This document shows positions 25,574 to 31,963 of a stretch of DNA of 46,587 nt, in pieces (positions within the stretch are counted from its first letter, which is position 1; each line of letters begins with the position of its first letter). The DNA lies in contig JAMPFS010000026.1 of NCBI GenBank assembly GCA_023664325.1, positions 1 through 46,587 on the forward strand, given 5' to 3'. The stretch is from Clostridium sp. (GTDB taxonomy: Bacteria > Bacillota > Clostridia > Lachnospirales > Lachnospiraceae). Under the pieces are notes generated by a model. That model searched no databases, was not told the origin of the DNA, and was given only the letters and a program-made list of their open reading frames with translations. The position numbers were made by a program, and so were the translations under genes.

Positions 25574-26473
25574 ATGCAGGATACAACATTAGTCGTGATG
25601 GCGGCAGGAATTGGATCACGTTTTGGAGGAGGAATTAAACAGCTTACGCCAGTCGGGCCAAATGGAGAGATTATCATTGATTATTCGATTCATGATGCAT
25701 TGGAAGCAGGATTTAATAAAGTTGTATTTATTATCCGCAGGGATATAGAGGAAGAATTTCGCAAGGTCATTGGCGATCGCATGGAGAAGAAGTGCAAGGT
25801 GGAATATGCATTTCAGGAAAAGGAGAATCTTCCGGAGGGATATTGTGTACCGGAGGGAAGAGTGAAGCCGTGGGGAACCGGTCAGGCAGTGCTTGCCTGC
25901 AAAGGTATTGTGAAGGAACCGTTTGTGGTAATTAATGCGGATGATTATTATGGCAAAGAAGCTTTCTCAAAGCTTCATGACTATCTGGTAGAGCATGCGG
26001 AGGATCAATATAATTATTGCATGGCAGGATTTATTCTGGAGAATACCTTAAGTGAAAATGGCGGTGTAACCCGTGGTGTGTGCCAGGTGGATGAAAACGG
26101 GCATTTAGTGGATGTGAATGAAACCTCTGACATTATCAAGACTGCTGATGGGGCAGCAATTGAGGGATCCGATCAGCCGATAGATGCAAAGTCCCATGTT
26201 TCCATGAATATGTGGGGGCTGACACCGGAGTTTATTGATATTTTAGAGAAAGGGTTTTCTGAGTTTTTGGACAATCTGGGAGATAATCCGTTGAAGGCAG
26301 AATATCTGCTCCCGATTATCATTGACAAGCTCATCAAAGAGGACAGGGCTTCCGTAACGGTATTAGAGACGAAAGACAAGTGGTTTGGTGTCACCTATGC
26401 GGAGGATAAGCAGTATGTGATAGATTCCTTTCAGAAGCTTGTGGAGGAAGGTGTCTACCACTCACCGCTATAG
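25574..26473 (+). CDS. Sugar-phosphate nucleotidyltransferase family protein
   Basis: A 299-residue GT-A fold nucleotidyltransferase. The N-terminal nucleotide loop AAGIGSRFGG lies at 10-19, with KQLTPVGPNGE after it and the metal-binding INADDYYG near 119-126. It probably transfers a nucleotide to a sugar-1-phosphate for cell-surface polymers; the exact sugar cannot be told from sequence. The start is ATG 25574; an overlapping ATG at 25570 is out of frame. Confidence 0.75.
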   Translation: MQDTTLVVMAAGIGSRFGGGIKQLTPVGPNGEIIIDYSIHDALEAGFNKVVFIIRRDIEEEFRKVIGDRMEKKCKVEYAFQEKENLPEGYCVPEGRVKPWGTGQAVLACKGIVKEPFVVINADDYYGKEAFSKLHDYLVEHAEDQYNYCMAGFILENTLSENGGVTRGVCQVDENGHLVDVNETSDIIKTADGAAIEGSDQPIDAKSHVSMNMWGLTPEFIDILEKGFSEFLDNLGDNPLKAEYLLPIIIDKLIKEDRASVTVLETKDKWFGVTYAEDKQYVIDSFQKLVEEGVYHSPL

Positions 26474-26505
26474 AAGATAGGGGAAGTGCGTAACGCTTTC
26501 TTCGG

Positions 26506-26534
26506 TTGACATTTCAAATTTTTCCTATTACAAT
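26506..26534 (+). promoter_or_regulatory. Promoter of the cobalamin riboswitch operon
   Basis: A perfect TTGACA (26506-26511) and TACAAT (26529-26534) are exactly 17 bp apart. The predicted start near 26541 lies just before the riboswitch aptamer. Confidence 0.75.
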
Positions 26535-26553
26535 AATGGTGCAATTGCATATA

Positions 26554-26710
26554 TGAAATATTGCTCTGTATGAGGACATGCCTTGCAATCACAAAGGAGC
26601 GTCCTCATACGGATTAGAGGGAAATTCGGTGAGAATCCGGTGCAACCGCCATTACTGTGTTAAGGAGCTGCAAACCAGCTGCCTTTCAGTCAGATTACTC
26701 GCATATTTCA
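26554..26710 (+). promoter_or_regulatory. Cobalamin (B12) riboswitch aptamer
   Basis: P1 is closed by TGAAATAT (26554-26561) with ATATTTCA (26703-26710). A long stem uses GTATGAGGAC with GTCCTCATAC. The conserved core reads GAGGGAAATTCGGTGAGAAT then CCGGTGCAACCGCC and ACTGTG. A B12-box-like AGTCAGATTACTCGCAT ends the aptamer. These match the class-defining cobalamin riboswitch motifs. The 393-bp gap 26474-26866 is thus promoter, aptamer and expression platform. Confidence 0.88.
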
Positions 26711-26752
26711 AAGATTTTTCGCTTTTGGGTCAGGGAAAAGCTATGCTTTTTC

Positions 26753-26780
26753 ATTCCGGCAAGTCCGGGATGTCTTTTTG
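26753..26780 (+). promoter_or_regulatory. Hairpin of the riboswitch expression platform
   Basis: ATTCCGG (26753-26759) pairs with CCGGGAT (26765-26771) around CAAGT, followed by GTCTTTTT. It may be a first terminator, or part of an antiterminator together with the AAAAGC/GCTTTT hairpin just upstream. Confidence 0.45.
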
Positions 26781-26791
26781 GTGTACGTTTT

Positions 26792-26820
26792 GCTTTGAAC
26801 AGTGGGCAAAGCGTTTTTTT
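26792..26820 (+). terminator. Regulated terminator of the B12 operon
   Basis: GCTTTG (26792-26797) pairs with CAAAGC (26807-26812) around a 9-nt loop, followed by G and seven T. It lies 47 bases before the first start codon, the usual place for a riboswitch-controlled terminator. I infer that bound cobalamin favours this hairpin. Confidence 0.6.
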
Positions 26821-26866
26821 AATAGGCAATTACCGATTGTTTTTACAGTGAGAAGGAGACAGCTTG

Positions 26867-27157
26867 ATGAAATTAACAAAAGAAGATTGCATATTACTGC
26901 TTCAGAGAAAACAGATGGAGGTTGAACGCTATCCAAAGAAATCTGATTTTTCAGAGAAAGAGGTCGCAATGATTAAATCCTTTTTTGGTCCGTGGCCGCG
27001 GGCATTAGAAGCTGCGGGGGTAAAAGAACCGAGGGAGGTTGATAAAAAAGCACAGCGGCAGCAGAAACGCATTGCAGCAAAAAGGATCAGAAACGAAAGA
27101 CGAAAAGAAATAAAAAAGATGAATGTGGCGGAGAAGAAAGGAAAGGTGGAAAAATGA
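26867..27157 (+). CDS. Small basic protein with HNH-repeat-like motif, first gene of the B12 operon
   Basis: A 96-residue protein. Residues ~18-50 (RYPKKSDFSEKEVAMIKSFF then W-x-RALEAAGV) resemble the homing-endonuclease-associated HNH_repeat, a small helical DNA-binding module. The rest is a Lys/Arg-rich helix. There is no HNH catalytic motif. The ATG at 26867 has AAGGAG eight bases upstream. Its end overlaps the next start by ATGA, so translation is coupled. A role in B12 uptake or its control is only implied by position. Confidence 0.6.
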   Translation: MKLTKEDCILLLQRKQMEVERYPKKSDFSEKEVAMIKSFFGPWPRALEAAGVKEPREVDKKAQRQQKRIAAKRIRNERRKEIKKMNVAEKKGKVEK

Positions 27158-28236
27158 GACAGACGAAGACAAGAGTATTTTCCTGGGTATTGACACTGGT
27201 TATGGTGTTTACCTTAATTTCTCCAGGATGCAGCAGGACGGTAGAAGCAGCGCAAAGCTATGATGGTTATGTGTATGTGACCGTGGAACGGTTTACCTTA
27301 GGACAGGGGTTTGCCGAGGAGCCGGTAAAGGTTGGCTACTATGAAAAAGAAAGTTTGGAAGATGTTTTAAAGAGAAGTTTTGGGAACAAAATGATCTTTA
27401 CGGCAAGCAGTTGGGGAGGCGATTATCTCTCTGCTTATGCAGACGGTGGAGAGCCGAAGGACTGGACAACAGCAAAGATTCCGGCAAAAATCCGTGAAGC
27501 GCTTGGAAGTTACCTTACAAAGGATGCCAAACGTGCCAAGAGTGACACATTGACGGAAAATGACTATGTAAACTATTCAGGTTTTATGTGTGCTGTGGAT
27601 AATGCATTTCCAAATGTGGGAATGAGCCAGGTTGCATACAGCGACAAAAATGCGGCAGACACTTATCATGACGGCTCGGTTATCCGGGTACAGTTTACTT
27701 TAAGCTATGGGGATTTGAATATTGCCCCTTCGGAATATGCGACACCATTTATCACATTTGCAGATAAAGATGAGCTGATTAAGTCTGTGGCAGATTACAT
27801 TGGAAGTGACGCAGATGCGGCATATCAGACAGCCGTTTTGACATTGGAAGATTGGGATGCTACTGCGGCAGAGGTAGAAACTGCACAGAAGGCATTGGAG
27901 AAATCGGAAACGGAATTGAAGAAGAACCCAAAGGCGACCAGCATCAAGAGTGTGAAATCGCCAAAGAAAAAGCAGATTCGTGTTACATGGAAAAAGAAAA
28001 GCGGTGTTACCGGTTATCAGATTCAGGTCAGCACATCTTCCAAGTTCAAGAAGTCAGCGACGAAAACATATACGGTAAAGGGCGCAAAGACAACCGCTAA
28101 AACAATTAAGAAGTCTTTAAAGTCGAAGAAGAAGTATTATGTCCGTGTGCGTACTTACAAGAAAGTTAAGATAAGCGGAAAAAATGTGACAAAGTATAGC
28201 AGTTGGACAAAGAAGAAATCTGTAAAAGTGCAGTAG
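27154..28236 (+). CDS. Secreted DUF4430-like protein with Fn3 domain
   Basis: A 360-residue exported protein. The signal peptide covers about 1-33 (hydrophobic core WVLTLVMVFTLIS). Residues ~38-195 look like a diverged DUF4430 beta-domain: YVYVTVERFTLGQG, the V..SLEDVL helix, then YSGFMCAVDN and HDGSVIRVQFTL. That compares with SGWMYSVND and EDGDVIKWLYT in the gene at 30161. A FIVAR-like helical segment (~222-255) and a Fn3 domain (~262-360) follow. DUF4430 includes the beta-domain of animal intrinsic factor and transcobalamin. I infer a surface cobalamin-binding component; no sorting signal is seen. Confidence 0.65.
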   Translation: MRQTKTRVFSWVLTLVMVFTLISPGCSRTVEAAQSYDGYVYVTVERFTLGQGFAEEPVKVGYYEKESLEDVLKRSFGNKMIFTASSWGGDYLSAYADGGEPKDWTTAKIPAKIREALGSYLTKDAKRAKSDTLTENDYVNYSGFMCAVDNAFPNVGMSQVAYSDKNAADTYHDGSVIRVQFTLSYGDLNIAPSEYATPFITFADKDELIKSVADYIGSDADAAYQTAVLTLEDWDATAAEVETAQKALEKSETELKKNPKATSIKSVKSPKKKQIRVTWKKKSGVTGYQIQVSTSSKFKKSATKTYTVKGAKTTAKTIKKSLKSKKKYYVRVRTYKKVKISGKNVTKYSSWTKKKSVKVQ

Positions 28237-28324
28237 AATTGTGATACTCTGTGTTTGCAACTGGATTTTGGAACTTAGGGGTTTCGCAATTGTCTGACTT
28301 TACAGACATAGAAAGGAAAAAACA

Positions 28325-30121
28325 GTGAGATTGCATGATAAAAGGGGAATAACATTTTTGATATTGGTTTTATTTCTGCCTTTTGTTTTGCGGGAGGGAA
28401 CGGTTACTGCCGCTGGTGTCAGGATGGATACATCAGATGAAACACGGATGGCAGTAGCCGTTTCGTCTGATATTCAGGGAATGCTGGATAAGGGAACAAA
28501 AGGTGCTGTGTCCTATTTGCAGAAGGAATATCCCGATACCTTTCAGTATGGATACGAATGGATTTTGTATACGTTGCTGCGGTCGCAACAGACGGTTTCC
28601 CAGGCACAGATTAATTCCTATTATTACGCAGCGGTGAGTGAGATAAAGACATGGAACAGCAGCAAAAAACCGACAGATATCGAGCGGGCAGCGCTTGCGT
28701 TTTCCATTCTGGGAGAGGATATTACCAATATAGAGGGTGTGAATCTGGCGTCCATGATATATAACAGCCCGAAACTGGACAGCGGATCGAATGAACTGAT
28801 CTATGCGCTGCTGGCACTGGATGCGGGAAAGACGGAGATTCCAGCCGGAGCGAAATGGTCACGGGAGCAAATCATAACCAAGTTGCTGACATACCAAAGT
28901 GAGAACGGTGGGTTTGGGCTTACGGATAATCAGACGGTCAGTGTTGATATCACGGCAATGGCGCTTCAGGCATTGGCAGGGTATGAAAAAACGGACGAGA
29001 AGGTACAGGATGCAGTTGCGAAAGGAATTGCATATCTTAAAAATGTCCAGAAGGCAGATTTTGGTTTCGGGTCACCGGAGGCAACAGCGCAGGTATTGCT
29101 TGCGTTGACAGCGCTGAACAGAGATGCGCTGGATGAGGAAGAAGGTTTTGGTGATGCCGGAGGGAACATTATTACGAATCTGAATCGGTATTATATGGAA
29201 CAGCCGGCGGGATTTGTACATAAATTGGGAGACAAGAACCCTGGCAGCATGACGACGATACAGGTTTTGCAGGCATATACGGCATATCAGAGGTATCGGG
29301 CAGGAAGCAGCTCCTACTGGGATCTGACAGCTCAGAAGGGTGTGATTCTGGTAAAACCGCTTACCATCTCTTTTGAAAAAAGCAGCTATAGCATTTATGC
29401 GACGGAAAAATCGGTGTTAAAAGTTCGGTTTGAGGATGAGAAGGATCGAATTATACAGTATGCCAGTTCGGATCCGGAGATTCTTACCGTGTCACAGCAG
29501 GGGGCAATTGAGGGCAAAAAAGCGGGTACAGCGCAGATAACGGCACAGTCTGCCGGTGGAGCGAGCGCGACAGTGTCGGTCGCTGTAAAAATGCCAAAAG
29601 TCAGGCTGAGCGTGACAAAGGGGAAACTTCAGGCTGGAAAGTCAACCACGGCGCTTAAGGTGGTGGAAAAACTTGACACCGACAAGGTGTCAAAATGGAC
29701 ATCCTCTAAAAAGAAGGTTGTGACCGTCGATAAGAAAGGTAAGCTTACGGCAAAGAAGACAGGAACCGCAACGATTACGGTTGTCATGAAGAGTGGGGCA
29801 ACAGCGAAATGCAAAGTGACGGTGCAAAAGAAACCGGTGAAAAATGGCGTGCGGTTTAAAAAGAGTTCGTATACGCTGTATGCATCGACAACACTTGCCA
29901 CAAAATGCACACTTCTCAATACATTTGATGCAGTGAAGAGTTACAGCAGTTCCAATAAAAAGATTGTGACAGTATCGAAACAGGGTGTATTAAAAGGCAA
30001 GAAACCGGGAAAAGCCAGGATTACAGTGAAAACAAAAAATGGGGCAAAGGCAACGGTGAAGGTAACTGTGAAAAAATCTTCCGCCAAACTTAACAGGAAG
30101 AGCGCAGGGCTTGCATTTTAG
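28325..30121 (+). CDS. Secreted alpha/alpha-barrel protein with Big2 domains (transcobalamin alpha-domain-like)
   Basis: A 598-residue exported protein starting at GTG 28325 behind AAAGGA. The signal peptide is about 1-28. Residues ~50-335 contain prenyltransferase/terpenoid cyclase-like helical hairpins (ENGGFGL...SVDITAMALQALAGY, KADFGFGS.EATAQVLLALTAL, PGSMTTIQVLQAYTAYQRY). This is the fold of the alpha-domain of intrinsic factor and transcobalamin. Three bacterial Ig-like Big2 modules follow (about 345-420, 425-500, 510-590). No membrane anchor is visible. Together with the DUF4430 proteins it could clamp cobalamin; this is inference from fold and operon. Confidence 0.72.
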   Translation: MRLHDKRGITFLILVLFLPFVLREGTVTAAGVRMDTSDETRMAVAVSSDIQGMLDKGTKGAVSYLQKEYPDTFQYGYEWILYTLLRSQQTVSQAQINSYYYAAVSEIKTWNSSKKPTDIERAALAFSILGEDITNIEGVNLASMIYNSPKLDSGSNELIYALLALDAGKTEIPAGAKWSREQIITKLLTYQSENGGFGLTDNQTVSVDITAMALQALAGYEKTDEKVQDAVAKGIAYLKNVQKADFGFGSPEATAQVLLALTALNRDALDEEEGFGDAGGNIITNLNRYYMEQPAGFVHKLGDKNPGSMTTIQVLQAYTAYQRYRAGSSSYWDLTAQKGVILVKPLTISFEKSSYSIYATEKSVLKVRFEDEKDRIIQYASSDPEILTVSQQGAIEGKKAGTAQITAQSAGGASATVSVAVKMPKVRLSVTKGKLQAGKSTTALKVVEKLDTDKVSKWTSSKKKVVTVDKKGKLTAKKTGTATITVVMKSGATAKCKVTVQKKPVKNGVRFKKSSYTLYASTTLATKCTLLNTFDAVKSYSSSNKKIVTVSKQGVLKGKKPGKARITVKTKNGAKATVKVTVKKSSAKLNRKSAGLAF

Positions 30122-30160
30122 AAAACTGCGCAATGACTTACCAAAAGGAGGGATGCCGGA

Positions 30161-31057
30161 ATGGAACGGAAAAAATGGAAAAAAATAGTGTGCGCATGCG
30201 TTGTTTTGATGCTGCTGGTTTTTACGTTCTGGTATGGCGGCGGCGCAGATTCCCTGCATGGTTTTTCGATATCCGGCACAGACAATCAGGTACAGTCCAA
30301 ACAGACCGTTGATGAGAGCAAAACGGCAGATGAAGAAGAGGCGGAGCCGGAAGACGGCAGCACACAGCAGGTAGAGAACGAGGAGCCGGAAAAAAATCTG
30401 TTTTCTGAAATCGTCATGCATATCCGAAAGAAGAAGAACAGTTCCAACAGCGCTTCCAATCTGCAAAACAACAAAAAAGCACAGAAGAATGCAAATAAGG
30501 CGGCGGATAAGGCAGAAAAGGGCAGCAAAAAACAGTCGGAAAAGGTCTCCGAAAAAAATGAAAAATCCGCAGACAAAAATAAAAACCAGACGGAAGACAT
30601 ACGGGAAAAGGATGCCGGCAAGGATGGAGAGGAGCCTGCACAGGCAGATACCGTAAGCTGCCAGATCTCTATTTCCTGTGCGGTACTGCTTGACCATATG
30701 GACGAGTTAAAGGAAAATAAGAGGAAACTGGTTCCGGCAGATGGAATCCTGCTAAAACCCACGACCGTAAAGGTAAAGGCGGGAAGTTCGGTCTTTGATG
30801 TGCTTTGCAATGTGACAAAGACAAATAAGGTTCATTTGGAGTATAGCTTTACACCGGCATATAAAAGTTATTATATTGAAGGAATCGGCAATCTTTATAA
30901 CTTTGATGGCGGGGAATTGTCCGGCTGGATGTACAGTGTCAATGATGAGTTTATGGGATATAGCTGTTCTTCCCATACCGTAGAGGATGGAGATGTGATA
31001 AAATGGCTCTATACCTGTGACTACGGAAAAGATATCGGAGACTATTTTGAGGAATAG
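30161..31057 (+). CDS. Membrane-anchored DUF4430 protein (transcobalamin beta-domain-like)
   Basis: A 298-residue protein with an N-terminal membrane anchor at about 6-27, a long charged, low-complexity Lys/Glu stalk (~40-165) and a C-terminal DUF4430 domain (~195-298). The domain shows VKAGSSVFDVLCNV, YYIEGIGNLYNF, LSGWMYSVNDEFMGYS and EDGDVIKWLYT. In transcobalamin and intrinsic factor the equivalent beta-domain contacts the upper face of B12. The stalk would hold the domain above the membrane next to the ECF transporter encoded downstream. GGAGGG precedes the ATG. Confidence 0.8.
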   Translation: MERKKWKKIVCACVVLMLLVFTFWYGGGADSLHGFSISGTDNQVQSKQTVDESKTADEEEAEPEDGSTQQVENEEPEKNLFSEIVMHIRKKKNSSNSASNLQNNKKAQKNANKAADKAEKGSKKQSEKVSEKNEKSADKNKNQTEDIREKDAGKDGEEPAQADTVSCQISISCAVLLDHMDELKENKRKLVPADGILLKPTTVKVKAGSSVFDVLCNVTKTNKVHLEYSFTPAYKSYYIEGIGNLYNFDGGELSGWMYSVNDEFMGYSCSSHTVEDGDVIKWLYTCDYGKDIGDYFEE

Positions 31058-31078
31058 AGATAGAGTGGAGAGGCAGAT

Positions 31079-31963
31079 ATGGAGCAGTATCATCCGGTTG
31101 TAAATTTCATATTTTTTTGTGCCGTAATCGGATTTGGAATGTTTTGGAACCATCCGCTGTGCCTGATTATCAGCTTGGTGAGTGCGGGAATCTATACGGT
31201 TTTATTGTTTGGATGGAAAAGGGCAGGCAGGGGAATGTCCGGACTGTTGGGGCTGATGGCGTTTACGGCTTTACTAAATCCGGCATTTAGCCATCAGGGC
31301 GTTACCGTTCTTGCTTATCTGCCAACCGGAAATGTACTGACGTTGGAGTCGGTCTGCTATGGAATTGGCGCTGGCTGTATGTTAGGAGCCGTACTGCTCT
31401 GGTTCCGCTGCATGAATGAGGTAATAACCAGTGACAAGATTGTGTATCTGTTTGGGCGGACATTTCCGGTGCTGGGCTTGCTGCTGTCCACGGTGCTTGG
31501 ATTTATCCCCAAAATGCAGCGAAAGCTTTCGGAAATCCGATCTGCCAGACGGTATTCCTCCCGGCAGGAGCAGGGTATGTTTCAATCGCGGATGCAGAGA
31601 ATCAAACATGGCATGGAAAACCTGTCGCTTCTGGTTACATGGGCATTGGAGGATGCAGTGGAAACTGCTGACAGCATGAAGGGAAGGGGATATGGATTAG
31701 AGGGCAGGACTGTATTTGCGGTCTATCGTTTTTCAAGGCGGGATCGGAGAATGTGCGCCGTTCTTGGCATCGAGTTTTTTTATCTGGCGGCTGCCGGCAT
31801 TTTTGGCGGTGTGGAATGGAATTATTATCCATATATGGAGGGAGCCGGGTTTGGCATATATTCTATAAGTGTCTATTTGGTGTATTTTGTGATGTGCCTG
31901 ACTCCGGTTTTTATGGAGCTGTTTGAGGAGAGAAGATGGAACAGGTTAAAGTCCGCAATTTAA
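31079..31963 (+). CDS. ecfT: ECF transporter transmembrane subunit EcfT
   Basis: A 294-residue CbiQ/EcfT family protein. It has membrane helices near 10-28, 30-48, 58-75, 98-118, 130-148, 225-245 and 255-275. The cytoplasmic coupling region contains the two Ala-Arg-Gly-type motifs (IRSARRYSSR near 156-165, and SMKGRGYG near 200-207) that contact the ATPases. It overlaps the next gene by 28 bp, so the two are translated together. It forms the energising module for B12 uptake in this operon. Confidence 0.88.
   Translation: MEQYHPVVNFIFFCAVIGFGMFWNHPLCLIISLVSAGIYTVLLFGWKRAGRGMSGLLGLMAFTALLNPAFSHQGVTVLAYLPTGNVLTLESVCYGIGAGCMLGAVLLWFRCMNEVITSDKIVYLFGRTFPVLGLLLSTVLGFIPKMQRKLSEIRSARRYSSRQEQGMFQSRMQRIKHGMENLSLLVTWALEDAVETADSMKGRGYGLEGRTVFAVYRFSRRDRRMCAVLGIEFFYLAAAGIFGGVEWNYYPYMEGAGFGIYSISVYLVYFVMCLTPVFMELFEERRWNRLKSAI

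Noticed and set aside
30286..30810. 174-codon minus-strand frame inside the DUF4430 gene
   Set aside because: It mirrors the Lys/Glu-rich stalk as a Phe/Ser/Leu-rich shadow; the plus-strand gene has a signal anchor, a known domain and an operon context.
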